31,804 bases of DNA from Psilocybe azurescens (Eukaryota; Basidiomycota; Agaricomycetes; Agaricales; Agrocybaceae), in assembly GCA_023853785.1 (NCBI GenBank), contig JAJIRX010000487.1, positions 1-31,804 on the forward strand, written 5' to 3'. A model generated the notes under the pieces. The model was not told the origin of the DNA. It searched no databases and was given only the letters and a program-made list of their open reading frames with translations. The translations under genes and the position numbers were made by a program. Of the stretch, positions 1 to 11,644 are shown in pieces (position 1 is the first letter of the stretch; each line of letters starts with the position of its first letter).

Positions 1-203
1 CTCCATATAGGTCTTAATATTCTTTATTTTTTATTAGTATAGTCAAGATCTAGATAGAATCTAGATGAGCTTTTGTATATTTATTTTAAATTCATTATCT
101 AAGGAGTAGTAGACTTACAAGCTTATAAATACATTATTTGTGCAGAAGTCTATATGAAGCTCTTAAAGTCTTCAAATTAAATCAAATAATTTATAGTGGT
201 ACA
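1..203. other. AT-rich flank of the KDZ remnant, no gene seen
   Basis: Strongly A/T-rich sequence at the window edge. No conserved coding frame was recognised. It may be the 3' flank of the degraded transposon. Confidence 0.5.
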
Positions 204-656
204 CTAGAATACACTTTTTTTTCTACACCCTGCTTCATCATCTTCTATATCCCAGTGTCTTTTAATATAGTTTTCATTCTTTTCTTCTTCTTCATCATCT
301 TCAGTATCATCAATTTGATAAGGCTTTTCTCTTTGTTTCTGCTTTTGAACGACATTTTGAGTGTGATAGAACAGCATTGAATGTTAAAACCAATCAAAAT
401 TCCCAGATTTCATGTGCTTCAGAATTGAATCAAAGCCACCTAACAATGAATTTAATTGTTCACACGCTTGTATATTAAATGCTTGTTGAAAATATTCTGT
501 TCCATCTTTAGTCTTTGCTAGAACCACAAGATTAGGAGCAGAACCATTTAATGGAGCTGGATTACACCATTTACGGCATAGATAATCACTTGTTTGATGG
601 TTGATATAATGATATGAATCAACAATAAATTGACAAGTTTTTGCCAAGATTCCCAA
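204..656 (-). pseudogene. KDZ-family transposase, C-terminal remnant
   Basis: Reading the minus strand from 656, the frame shows the conserved end of KDZ (Kyakuja-Dileera-Zisupton) transposases: HYINH, then CRKWCNPAPLNGSAPN, then FNIQACEQLN, LGGF and ILKHMKSGNFDWF. A TAA at about 384-386 follows DWF where the family normally continues with Leu-His. Past that stop the same frame still reads HSMLFYHT and an acidic, Lys-rich tail (DDTEDDEEEE), ending at TAG 204-206. So this is a broken transposase tail, not a whole gene; the catalytic domain is absent. A-T rich composition differs from the genes further right. In intact elements this protein would cut and move the transposon. Family recognition is from motif order, no search was run. 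Confidence 0.75.
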
Positions 657-734
657 GTTTTTTTACAATACTTGTTCAAAGGACTTGCCAACCTTTATTA
701 ATACAAATATAGGATGGCCAAGATTATTCAGTTG

Positions 735-910
735 AGGTTAAATCCAAATAGAATCCATGTAGAGGATGTGGAACTCCATATGGACACCACATGAACTCCA
801 ATGAAGTTCCACATGGAGTCCAGATGAGTTCCACATCCTCCACATTGGTCCACATGGAGGATGGGTCAATTCCGGCTGGACTCCATGTGGAGCCTCCACC
901 CTAAATGGCT
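735..910. repeat. Degenerate TCCA/TGGA-core satellite
   Basis: The stretch consists of imperfect, alternating copies of ACTCCA, CCACATGGA, GTTCCACATGGAGTCC and similar words built on TCCA and its complement TGGA. Many copies are locally palindromic (for example CCACATGGAGTCC next to GGACTCCATGTGG). It reads open on the minus strand only because of the repeat composition. Apparent peptides there are not regarded as genes. Confidence 0.65.
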
Positions 911-989
911 GGGATACCTGCCAAAAAAGGCCACCAAACTCCACCCAGAATATATGGGTGAGGGTAAAGACCTCTGACATTTACATGAG

Positions 990-3900
990 TGTACCTAACC
1001 AAGCTTTCTAGCCAGCTCACTTTGCATGCCGACGCTGCCGTCAACAGATCCATTTCCAAAGCCCGCAATTTTCATTTTAATTTTCATCCATTTTTCTGTT
1101 ATACCGTGGCGAGGACAGCTCGACCTGAGAGTAAGTACAACGTTGGCTGCTTAAGTGCAGCAAGTGCCTTTATCATGCTTGCTGCTCTGTTTCGTGTGTC
1201 TTCGTACCTTGGCCTGGGCCCTGAAGACCCTGCCACTGCCAATAGTTCAGACTTCGTCGGCCCTGAGGCCCCAGAGTGGCGTTGATCCCATTGGCGGTAA
1301 ACGAGGTCGTTTGTGGGAGCCGCGGTGGCCAGCCAAATAACCAGAAAACTAAACTCTGCTGCTGCTGCTGCTGCTGTTACCTCAGTAAAAATACCCTCAG
1401 CCTTTAATTCCAAGCGGCCAAGCGGCTCGTACCCAAGACCTGAGGCCTTGTCAGACAAAGGACCAACAGCGCAAAAATGCGATTCAGCCTGCATGACAAT
1501 GTGCCTATTTAAAATTTTAGCTGAGTATGGGTTTTTCGGCTCCGAGCACACCGAGGAACTCGCCCTCGGTGTTCGACTGTCAGCTGCAGCTTGTCCGTTG
1601 CGCCTTTCGGTTGTCAGGGCTCTGTCGTCGTGGGATGAGATGCACAGGACGATCGGAGATAGAAGATTGAAGGTAGAACGCCGGCCTACGACTAGGAATC
1701 ATGCTCGATTGTGGTTCCAGGGTATGCGGACTGGACATAGACATAGACACGCATAGCACGGGATGCGGGATAACTTTCACAAATCATAACAAGATTGATT
1801 TGATTTTGACTCGAGTTGGAGCGAGCACGAGCTCGAGCGCGAAGACCAGGTAAACTAAAACTGAAAATGGAATGAACCCCGAGAATAATGGGATCCAAGT
1901 AACGCGATGCCAGTGGTCGGTGTTTGGTTGTTCTTGGGGCGCCACACTGAAGTCTGGCAGACATGCTGCGCTATCGCTATAAATCCAGATTGATGCCAAA
2001 CTTGACTTGACGCGAGAAACATCGTTGTTATATTATACAAGTCAAGTCAAGTCAAGTTGAGTCAATTGCATGCGAGCGTTGATCGCCTGCTAGTAGCCAT
2101 AGTATTGGATAGCCATAGTCATACTCTATAATAATCGAACCATCAGAGATCCGAGAACAGAGAGGTGCAGACAGCATCGATCGCCCAAGCCTAGGACCAT
2201 GGGTAAATACATGTATAAATCATGATCATGTCCGTTATGATTATCATTAGGATGCAGGAGGCAGGAGGCGGTGGCGAGAGATCCGAAGAGGATCTCCGAA
2301 ATAATGTTATACTATACCAGTCATAACACGAGCATGATGTGCGATGTACCTTGCATGCTTCAGCTCGATTTACAATGGGAATAACAATGAGAATGGGCAC
2401 TCAGTCCGAGTGCGAGGACGCTGACACAAATAGGGAGGACCCCGTTAGCCGGCCAGGAAATTGAAATCCAAATTGAAAATGTCCCAATGCGACTGTGGGC
2501 CTGTGGCGGACAAGCCACGAGTTTACGCGACATACAGCGGTGGGTGGCGCACGAGCCTCCCTCCAGTGTCCACGGTCTATGCACATGTATCCACTGCGCG
2601 TGCGAGGCGCATGAGCATGGGGGCGAGGGTAGACGGTAAACTCCATTGACACTGCGATGACGACGAAAGAGAAAGGAACGCACAGTGACATGATATTAAT
2701 GTCAGTGTCAGTGTCGCGGTGGCCATTGAATATTGAGTACTCAGTGAGAAACGATGGAAGGAAGGGAAGGGAAGGAAGGAAGCCAGGGAGATATGTTTCC
2801 ACGATCCGTACGGGTGCGGTATTGTGTTGTATTAGATATGGAAGTGCTGTATACATATATATGATCGTAGATTTACAGTTTGGTTTTGACTTAATTGACC
2901 CTGACTGGTGCTGGGAATTCTGGGTGTTCCGCGGTCTTGGGGTGCAAATCTCGTCCGTCTCTCAGGAGTATTAGCTACACTGGGCCTAGTAGTACTGTAA
3001 TGAGAGAATGGGATAGCAGCTGAAATAGTTGATTGTTGTTCTATTCAATACACAATTGGTGGGTGCATTGGCTTTCTAGAAAAGAAACGTACCCTTGAAT
3101 AGTATAGGATTGGTATAGGATAAATTTGTGTGCATTCTCTCGAGTGCTTGTCCCCGACGCCCGTTCGACCGCTACTTCTAAGAGAAAGAGGAGTAATTTA
3201 TCCATTTATAAGATTTCCCACCAGCAACACATGATAGATTAGAGCAATCGGTATAGCTCTTCCAGCGTCAAAAGGAGTTCGAGGTCGAGAGATCCCAATG
3301 ATGACGCATCCCCCCCAAAGCGGGTGTTGAATTGCCACAAACGCGTTGGGTCAACAGAACCAAACATTGATTGATTTGACTGTGATCAGGCACCGTGAGA
3401 CTGACTCGCTTCCTCTTCTTTCCGACTGTTCATTGCTGTTTTTGATTTGATAATTGCTGTGCCACTTTCATTTATGAACAAACTCGTCTGACAAGACTCT
3501 GGTTTGAAAGAAAGGATATGCGGACACGAACACAGAGGCTTGGGAGAAAGGCAATGTGACTGATACGGTATCATGCATGATCCTGTCCTGGGGCTTGCTT
3601 GCGGTGTATCAATCGAGTATCGCGTACCAAATGACAAGGAAGAGCAGGACTGATGGCGATTGACGAGGGCTGAACTAGAACTAGGAGGATCTGCGAATGC
3701 TTTATCTCTTTGATGTACAGGCTTCCTAGCGCCGTAATATTCTCTTGTGTCTCTCGTTCCCCCCTGTTCAGAGGAACACATATCTCAGCGGGCCCCTCTC
3801 AGCTATTCATGCTCTGCGCGAAATGTGCGCCGAGATGAAGTGGACACGATTCACTACTACTACTACTACGTGTATATGCAACGAGTTAATGTGGGCAGAA

Positions 3901-4055
3901 GGACTCGAGACTCACGAAAGTGGATTGACTTTGACATTTCTTTCTTTGGCATATTGGCAGCTCTGGCGGTGGCGAACTCGGGCGTGCTTGTGAATCCTAC
4001 CACGCGAGATAAACCGGGCAGAATCAGCCGTAGTACAAACACACACTCTGCCCTC
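990..4055. other. Gene-free stretch of about 3 kb with microsatellites
   Basis: Open frames here are short, overlap in several frames and contain no recognisable domain or splice-joined continuation. Simple repeats are present: seven CTG units at 1356-1376, GTCAA-type pentamers at 2041-2065, a GGAAG/GGGAAG purine tract at about 2757-2782 and a TAC run at 3853-3869. The right end presumably holds the promoter of the methyltransferase gene. No transposon termini or RNA gene were recognised. Confidence 0.5.
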
Positions 4056-4059
4056 AGTC

Positions 4060-4116
4060 CTTTGTTCCTCATTTCCCTGTTCTCGCCCGCCCGAATCCCC
4101 ACTCCCCTCTGCTTTC
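4060..4116 (+). promoter_or_regulatory. Pyrimidine-rich leader before the methyltransferase start
   Basis: A C/T-rich tract (TCCTCATTTCCCTG, CCCCACTCCCCTCTGC) runs directly up to the ATG at 4117. CT-rich blocks next to transcription starts are common in filamentous fungi. The position, not any experiment, supports this call. Confidence 0.35.
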
Positions 4117-7100
4117 ATGACCATTGCCGCCCTGCGGAGTCTCCACGCCATTATAGGAAACGCTATAGATGATATAGAACGCGTTTATGCTGCTAATCAC
4201 TCAAATCCAACCAGCGCAAGACATACTCCAGAAAAACTATTCTCTTCTTCTCCTATCGCTGCGCAGAGTCCGACACCTATTAGCGTCAGCAGCGGGCGGA
4301 ACCGGAACCCTGTATCAGCGTCGACGAACTCGCAGGCATATGTCTCCCCGCCGCCGTCACCCTCAATGGCGACCTCCCCACAATCGGCGCCTGCATCATC
4401 CGGACTGGGCTGCATAACAGTGCCAATGCCAGTGCCAGTGACAGTGCCTGACCCGGCGCCGACGATAGACTTAGACTTCCCGTCTCTAGACGCCCCATGC
4501 AACCCGGCGTCCCTCGCCGAAGCACTCACGTCCCACCCGACGGTGCTCGCTGCGACATGCCGCATCGTGGCGGCGGCCGGCCAGCTCAGCGCGACCGTGC
4601 AGACGCCGTTTCTGACTCTCTGCGATGCTACGATGGGCGTGAGTGGTTTTCCATTGCCATTTTTATTTTATTTTATTTTTGTCGTGGATTTTGGTGTGCT
4701 AATTTTTTTTTTGGGGGGATGGGGCTTGTAGTACCACCTTCCGTCGTGCATACGTCTGCTGGAAGCATCCCATGTTGTCGAGATCTTGCGCGAAGCGTAG
4801 GACCGGATGGGCTCCACGTCGACAGCATCTCGGAGAAGAATGGTGTCAAAGCGACCAAACTCGGTGAGTTCTAGTTTTAGTTCTCTTTACTTGATCTTCT
4901 TCATTTTTCGAGTACTTTCTTTTATCTCTCACAATCTTACTCGCTTACTGACTGCACCCCTAAACACGACTCCACACAGCGCACATCCTGCGCCTGCTAG
5001 CGACGCACCACATCTTGCGCGAGCTCTCGCCAGACGTGTTCGCGCTCAACCGCATCTCCTCGCTCGTCGATTCGGACAAAACGGTGGCGGAGCTGAAGGC
5101 GTATCAGGAAGATGGGATGTGCGTGTCCCTTTTTCTTTTTTAATTTCGTCAACAAAAACTCACTGGAAAACATGTAATAGACCCAAGATGAAATATCGCG
5201 ACACGAACGGCGTAGCAGCGTTCGTAGGGCTCTGGTCCGTGGCTTCCTCTCCTCTCCTCTCAGTTTGAAAATCTAATTATAATACTATTGTACTTGTGCC
5301 ATCACACACACACAGCACAGACGAGATCCAAAAAGCCTCCCGCATATATGACGGAGACCTACTACCTCTCGCCGTCGCCGCACACGCGGGCGGGGACCGA
5401 GCCTGGCCGGGCGCCGTTTTGCTTTGCGTTTGACACGGTGAGCAGCGGGACGGGCTTTTTCGGGTGGTTGGAGGGCGAGGTTGCTGGGGAGTGTGTGGAC
5501 AAGGGTGAAAGCAGGGCCGATGATGGCACTGAGTAAGCGAACCGTTCTTCTTCCAAGAATGACTAAGTATTTGTTATCGGTGATATTGAATTTAATTTTT
5601 ATTTCAGCGACGCCGTCGAAAGAGGCAGGGGCGGGATCCTCCCGCCTACACTCGGACCTTCCTCTTCCTCGTCTAAAAGGTCTGGTAAACGAGAGTCGCA
5701 GCGGAAGACGGGTAGGGAAGATCCACGACCACAGCTACATGCTATGTACACAAAACCGTCCTCAGGAACAGGGGCAGCGGGAAATCGTACTAGGTCCAAC
5801 TCGAGTGGTACTAGCAGCGCTGGCTCTGGATCCGGCTCGAACTCGAATTCAAACTCAACATCTACCGTCAAGAACGGCGAGCGGTCCGAGTTCGAGTTTG
5901 ATTCCAACGTGAAGACCAGCGCGAAGGACAACGCGAACAGATTCCGCCTGGAGCGGTTCGGGAAAGCCATGTCCGGCACGGACGGGTGGGAGGCGCCTGG
6001 CGCCGCTTTAAATGGTGTGTGCTCCAATCCCCAAAACTCGAGAGAAAAAATTAGTCGAATGTATGCACTAATTTCGACTCGTTTGTCTTATTTTTCTTGA
6101 TTTTCAGGGTTTGACTAGAGCTCGCTTCCGCACGGGAGCATCGTCGTAGATGTAGGAGGTGGGATAGGGTCGACGAGCATGTTGCTCGCTACTGCTTTTC
6201 GTCGTCGTCGGCGTCTTCTGCGGGCGGTGATGACCATGATGACAACGATAATGATGATAACGACGAAACTGAAATTGGGCCAAGGCTGACGTTTATCATC
6301 CAAGATCGGCCGGTGGTGTGTGAGATGGGCGAGAAGGTATCCTGTCTTTTCGTTTTCTGTGTTTTTGGGTTAGTATATGGGCGTGGCTGAGTTTTTATCT
6401 GTCTATTAGGCATGGAAAGCGAAATGTCCGGAGCTCCTAGAGTCCACCGCTCGGTTCCAAGGTAAGCCTCCCTTCCTCCCTCCTTCCTACTCCGTATCTG
6501 AAAACCCTTTTCAATCCTTCCATGCATCCAGTCCACGACTTTTTCACACCCCAGCCAATCCACAACGCAGCCGTCTTCCTCCTCCGCGTCGTCCTGCACG
6601 ACTGGCCCGACGTGTTCGCGCGGAAAATCCTGCTGCGCCTGAGAGAGGCAGCGATGCCGGTGACGAAGCTTGTCATTGCGGATTTTGTGCTGCCGCTTGC
6701 GTGCCCTGATGATGATATGGGTGATGGAGGGGACGGGGTCCTTGACGATATAGAGGGCGCGCGGACTTCGCCTGCGCCTGCGCCGCTCCTTGCGAATCTT
6801 GGAAAAGCTAGTGCGAATGTGTATTGGATGGACTTGACGGTGGATGTCAACTAATTAAACTTTGATGCGATTGTCTAATATTTTTTGAATGTTTTTTTTC
6901 CCTCTTAGATGCAGACTATGTTTAACTCGCAGGAACGAACGCTGCGGGAGCTTGTCTCGCTGGCGTTATCTGCTGGCTGGAAAATTGTGAAAGTGACGAG
7001 GACCTCGGGATCGATGTTTGGATATCTGGTAGCTGAGCCTGCGGATATACCCGCCCAATACCAAGGCCTCGACCAGAAAACCCAGACTGGGTTAAACCAG

Positions 7101-8524
7101 GAAGGCGACTTATTCTCCCCATTCAAAAGCGTCAATGTGGAAGAGGAGGTGATGGTGGAGGAATACGCGGGTATCGAGAATGAGAAGAGGTTCGAACGAC
7201 AGCGGAGGTACAAAGCCAGAGAAAGAGAAAGAGAAAGAGACGATATGGAGATGATCGAGCGCGCGAGCTCGCGCTGCGGTACGCCGACGTTCGGCTCGAA
7301 CACGCGGCTTTCATCCGTTGAAGAAGCGCTGGCGCGGTTGGGAGGCGGGATCATGCGTGCGAAAGCCATGTCTCGCGCTATGTCTGCGCCGTCATCGGGC
7401 TTGAAGCCGCTGGCTGTGCCGGTGCTGAAGCCTGCCTTGTCGCTTTTGTCAACGGCGAAGAAGACGAAGCCTAAAAGAAGCCGTCGCCGCTCTCGGTTCC
7501 GCCATTGTATTCCTCGCCGTCGCCTATGAGCTCGCCTTCGAGGTTGAAGATGGGGGTGCCGCTGGCTTCTACGGCGGGGGCTTCGTCGTCGTTGTCAGCG
7601 CAGACGACACCCCCACAGCGACAATCGCAATCGCAATCTCCAGGTCCGAAATTGATCACTAGGAGGATGTCGCTTGCCAGTCTGCGCAGTACGCATTCAA
7701 TGCAGAATGTGGGGCTCAACCTCAGGTGTCATCGCCACAGCGGCAGCTGTTGCCTTCGCCTTTGTCTCCTTCGTATACACAGGCGCAGACAACGCAGTCC
7801 ATGCCGAAGATGCACCGGAGAGCTTCGTATGCTCATATGTTGCAGATACAGACGAGTGCAGCCGCACGCGAGCGTGCCTGCCCGCTTGGGTACGGGCGCA
7901 GTGTCGCCGAATTTGATCCCTCCGACGAGTATGATACCTATCCGAGTGAATGGGGAGTTCCTGCCTCCTGCCTCACCGAGCAACAACAGCAATACATACC
8001 AGAGACACTTGCACTTGACTTCGTCAACATCCGCATCGTCAGCATCATCAGCGTCATCGTCAGTCGCTGGGTCACCTAGCCCGCGCACTCCTCGAGTGCC
8101 AGGACTAGGTATGCCGCCACGTAGAGCTTCGAATGCCCATCTTCTGAATGTGGGTGGTACGACGTCGACCGTGCAGCTGGTGTCTGCGCCTTATAGGAAA
8201 CGCTCTGGGACGGTGGTCGTAGGGCCTTCCATTAGCTTGCGAGAAGGTGGTGCTGTGCTTCTGCGGACGGGCTCTGGAGAGAGCGGTAGTGCAGGTGAAC
8301 ATAGTGTGGGGATTATTAATGCTGATAGGGTTGGGGGTGGTGAGGGTAACAACAGCAGCGGGATGGGGTCCAGGTTCGACGAAGTGAGGAACTTACGATT
8401 ACGAGAACATGGAAGACATTTTTCAACTTCGACTTCGACGGTGGCGGGCGGGGTGAGCGTTCTGGCTGCAGCTGGAAAGATCGAGAGAAGAGAGCAGACC
8501 CAGCCGTCGCCCTCCACTCCATAA
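4117..8524 (+). CDS. SAM-dependent O-methyltransferase with long Ser/Pro-rich tail, disrupted reading frame
   Basis: Ten exons are supported by GT-AG sites: 4117-4638, 4732-4863, 4980-5118, 5181-5234, 5316-5532, 5608-6014, 6108-6336, 6410-6461, 6532-6839, 6909-8524, giving roughly 1,220 codons. Recognisable parts in order: N-terminus MTIAALRSLHAIIG; winged-helix dimerisation-type region (ILRLLATHHILRE); SAM-binding motif VVDVGGGIGSTS in exon 7; FIIQDRPVV; catalytic-type VVLHDWPD in exon 9; MFNSQERTLRE at the start of exon 10; then a low-complexity tail. The family transfers a methyl group from SAM to a hydroxyl; the substrate is unknown. The frame is broken by indels at 4798-4800, 5338-5341 (extra C), 6197-6200 (missing T), 7473-7476 (missing A), 7711-7714 (missing G) and once between about 7880 and 7960, and by TAG at 6116-6118 where Trp is expected before SLPHGS. 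The gene is therefore either a pseudogene or badly sequenced. Family assignment is secure. Confidence 0.85.
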
Positions 8525-8730
8525 CGCTGTCAACATTGTTCTCATTCTTTCCAAGCTTACGTTCTTCTTCTGTCGCGAATAGTGCTGCTATTTTTCAACG
8601 CATTTCTAAATTCATGGACTCACTATGCTATTTATACTAGGATTCGGAATAGAACTTGAAGGAGTTGGCGTCGCTTGGTCCGTGTTGTAGGGTATCGAAA
8701 GTTGTACTAAATCTTCAAGAAATGAATATG
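8525..8730. other. 3' flank of the methyltransferase gene
   Basis: Short A/T-rich spacer before the repeated block. No polyadenylation signal can be assigned with confidence and no gene is seen. Confidence 0.4.
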
Positions 8731-9405
8731 TATGCAGTCAGGTTGAGCCCCTACAGGCTGGAAGTCTACTAAATAGTAAAGGGCAACAGTTCACCAATGC
8801 ACCGTACTACGTATGTACGTTTTCAGTGCACTGTGATGCTACCCTGCCAGGGATTATCTTTGTAGGTCTCGAAACGGTCTCAAACACGGGCATCTAGCAG
8901 GTATTAATTCTACTTTGCGCACATCTACAGATACAAAGCAACATTAGATTTGACTCCGACTGGGATAACTTTCAAATTGGCCCACCCACAAACTTGTTGA
9001 ACCTATTCCGGTTTTCATTTTCAAATTCGGAATTTTATACAAGTATGATGACTTTTTCAACTCTGATTCAGTTCTTAGCAAGGAAGGGATTTACACCTAA
9101 CCGACGATGGGGTGCACTTGACCTTTATACGGACACCATGGGCAATTTGGCCTGGGGAATCAATTTCATTCTCCATTGGAATCGCCAATCACTAAGACAC
9201 GAAAATCGTATAAATTGTGGTATGAACTTGATATTCAAAAGTACCACACCACATCAGATACTACTCCAGTCATTCTTATACACAAAATGTTTTTCAGCAC
9301 CTTTGTCACTTCCTTTGCTTTCATTGCGACGCTTTTTGTGTCTGCACAAGGAGTTAATATAAATCGCATACGGGGGCACAGAGGTGCACGGGCAGCGTTG
9401 GGAAT
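8731..9405 (+). repeat. Direct repeat block, copy 1
   Basis: This segment aligns by eye over its length with 11946-12576 in the same orientation. Shared blocks include TATGCAGTC at the start, GGTATTAATTCT, TTTGCGCACATCT, AGACACGAAAAT, GGTATGAACTTGATAT, ATACGGGGGCACAG and GCGTTGGGAATTC at the end. Identity looks like roughly three quarters with small indels. The two copies flank the F-box/LRR gene at 10038-11644. No clear target-site duplication or terminal TG..CA was identified, so I cannot say whether it is a transposon, an old LTR pair or a tandem segmental duplication. Confidence 0.8.
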
Positions 9406-9454
9406 TCGAGGAGTCATCTTCGTTTTGATCCACGCCCAGCTTGTCCACAACTAA
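9287..9454 (+). CDS. Small secreted-peptide-like gene (55 aa), possibly truncated
   Basis: The ATG at 9287 opens a frame beginning MFFSTFVTSFAFIATLFVSA, a classic signal peptide (hydrophobic core about residues 5-17, small residues at a likely cleavage site near SAQ), followed by a short Arg-rich segment and a stop at 9454. The homologous second copy has ACG instead of ATG and an extra base in the same region, so it cannot make this peptide. Similarity between the copies ends at about 9405, so the last 16 codons may be foreign sequence read by chance and the true C-terminus may be lost. No known family is recognised. In an intact form it would be a secreted peptide; no function can be assigned. 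Confidence 0.35.
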   Translation: MFFSTFVTSFAFIATLFVSAQGVNINRIRGHRGARAALGIRGVIFVLIHAQLVHN

Positions 9455-9497
9455 ATCGACGATCTCAACTGGAAACGTAGGCCGTGTATACTGGAAA
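9430..9497 (-). pseudogene. Fragment resembling an F-box N-terminus
   Basis: On the minus strand the frame reads RPTFPVEIVDLVVDKLGVD, which resembles the first helix of basidiomycete F-box domains (the LP-x-E-I/L-V-D-x-I/V-V-D-x-L pattern). The similarity stops close to 9405, exactly where the repeat block begins, as if the gene had been cut at that junction. It is far too short to function. A chance match is possible. Confidence 0.3.
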
Positions 9498-9499
9498 TC

Positions 9500-10037
9500 A
9501 GAATAATACAGCGATTGATCCCCTTCCTGGTGGGGTTCAAGATTCAGTAACATACTAGCTACTTTGTGAATTTTTGTTGTGGACTGCATTTGGAAGAAAA
9601 CGACCACAAGCCAAATGCAGCGCATCTGTGTCTTGGGATTGGCACCGCTGACATCACTGGACCCTGCTCAGAGCTTGTCGCCGTCGTACTAATAGATATT
9701 GTCAACTTGCAGTTTGACTGAGCTTTTTGAAGCCTTAGATATACTTGAACGAACGCTCATATCTGCGTCAAGTCTGGGTCTAACATGGTAGACAACGAGA
9801 CTCAAAATCCAAATACATTACTGAGGAGTTTGTGAATCGTTTAAATAGAGTTTGAACTGTGCCACATGCTGGATTTCAAAAAAAAAATCATTTACATGGA
9901 AAGCACGAACTGTTAACTAACAAGAAGCTTTTAAAGAAAGTAAGAAGACCGCTGACCCTCCCATACGAAAAAGAGTGTTGAGTGGTTTGAAATGAAAGAC
10001 TGGACTGGGATGAACCCCTCGGTGGATTTGCATTGTT
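9500..10037. other. Spacer without a recognised gene
   Basis: No frame with a known domain or splice-supported continuation was found on either strand between the F-box-like fragment and the 3' end of the F-box/LRR gene. Confidence 0.45.
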
Positions 10038-11644
10038 TTATTCCATTATACCGTGATGACGCATTGAAATTTCGAGTAAATCGACGTTTCTATCACAGAG
10101 ATAAAAGCGAATTCCAGTTCGCGATAGCTCGACGAAGTGTAGCAAAATATTCCTATCGGTGCAAATTTTAGATTCGCTGCTTCCTGGTCTGGACCGTCTA
10201 TCAAAGCCGTGGATTGATACTGATCGGAGCGGCCGATTGCCAGCGGTCGGTTTGCTATCCTTCCAGGGCCCTGACAGTTGTGAAATCGACTTCCAAAACA
10301 ATGAATCCCAAGGGTCAGAGTCGCAGTTCAAGCAGTGTATGGATTGGAGTTTCGGGAGAAATAATGTCTGATAATTGCCCGATGTATCCATAAAAAAGGC
10401 GTTGGCGAGGGCGCTCAGTAACTGATGTACTTGGATGTGGACATAATAAGATAGTGCAGATATGTCCAGATAGACTAGACAGGGCAAATTTTGCAATATT
10501 TGGATCGGCGTTTCAGAATCACAGTCGATATCATTTATCTTCAAAGATGTCAAACACATAGGAGATCGATTAGTGAGGGAGATGATAGAGCTCCAGAGGG
10601 ATATATCGTCATTTATTTCGTCAAGATAGAGAGATGTGATAAGTTTGGAAATGTGAAACTTTGAAAGAAAGACCCGATATCCTCCCCCTGGTAGTCCTCG
10701 AGGAAGAGATTCTGTAGTCCATGGTATGTAATGAGCTGATGGTAAGAAGTTACGGTGGCCTTCCAATCTTCCGATTCTGAAATGCGCATGCCCTCAATGT
10801 GGCAATTCATCAACTGCGGGGCTTGTCGTAAAAGGTTAATGCACTCGTCCAAATGGATGCAATCCTCGAGTCCTACGTCCGTAATGTTGCTCCAATGAAT
10901 GTCTACCGACTTGAGGGGAAGATTTCGCAATACAACACGAGATAGTCGCGGTTTCATACCATCCATAGTGGGAGGATAGATGGTATAATACCCCTGGGGG
11001 CACTGACCTAACCCTTCTATACACAAATTACGCAAGATAGGCGCAACCCTTGAATCTCCACAAATCAATCCCAGTTGTTCATGATAGCATTTGATATACA
11101 GGTTCTGCCAGTGGTTCGAGTGTTGGTTTATTATGGAGATGAGGCGACGAAATCCAGCTAAAATGCCTGGTAAGGAGAATTCTATAAGCATAGAGAGAGG
11201 GAGCCGCCCGGATCTCTGGAGCCAGTCCTCGACTTCGTCAACATATGACTCGCTCATACCGTCTCTGAGATAAATGCATATACAAGTCCAGAGAGACGGT
11301 GAGGATCACGCAATATGACGCCAAGTTTGACATACGGCCCCAAGTACAAATGCAGAGAAGGGGCGGTACGACGGTCTTTTCCAATCACCGTATGCCTTGT
11401 TTTCTTCACTGTAAATCTCGAAAACTCTTGATGTTAGTTCTGGCGGAAGTCGACGGGCAATTGGGTCATGGTGGCGGTTAATTACTGTACGCAGGTTGCG
11501 TTTGAGGATTAACAAATTGTCGAGGGCAGGCCCTTCCGCTGCAACGATCTGGGCCTCGAGCTTGATGGACTGTTGGCATGGATGGCATGGTTCCCCGTCC
11601 GAGATGTCGCAGCTTTGGTAGGCTTTAACTTCTCCCTGTGGCAT
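10038..11644 (-). CDS. F-box / leucine-rich-type protein, disrupted by one stop and one frameshift
   Basis: From ATG 11644 (MPQGEVKAYQSCDISDGEPC) the frame reads a coiled N-terminus, then HHDPIARRLPPELTSRVFEI, the usual F-box of basidiomycete proteins (residues about 58-77), and FVLGAVCQTWRHIA. TGA at 11306-11308 stands where these proteins have Trp, and the same frame continues SSPSLWTC. A long, Leu-rich region follows with degenerate LRR-like segments (FPNLSHLS, LTSLKIND, LPCLVYLDIS). At the AGAGAGA tract 10628-10634 the frame shifts, and the second part runs to the stop at 10038. F-box proteins are substrate receptors of SCF ubiquitin ligases: the F-box binds Skp1, the repeats bind the target. 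Length, about 530 codons, fits the family. It lies between two copies of a repeated block. Product family likely; functionality doubtful. Confidence 0.75.

Noticed and set aside
738..980. 80-codon minus-strand frame rich in Trp, His and Glu
   Set aside because: It is the translation of the TCCA/TGGA satellite, not a gene.
1099..1756. Overlapping open frames of about 150 codons on both strands
   Set aside because: They mirror each other around a CTG repeat, have no known domain and no splice-supported continuation; open by composition only.
2360..2974. Open frames of 105-151 codons on both strands
   Set aside because: Low-complexity, overlapping in several frames, no conserved motif; likely chance.
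4731..4874. Plus-strand frame reading SAGSIPCCRDLARSVGPDG
   Set aside because: Only the part from GPDG belongs to the methyltransferase; the upstream part is the wrong frame of exon 2 (correct: YHLPSCIRLLEASHVVEIL).
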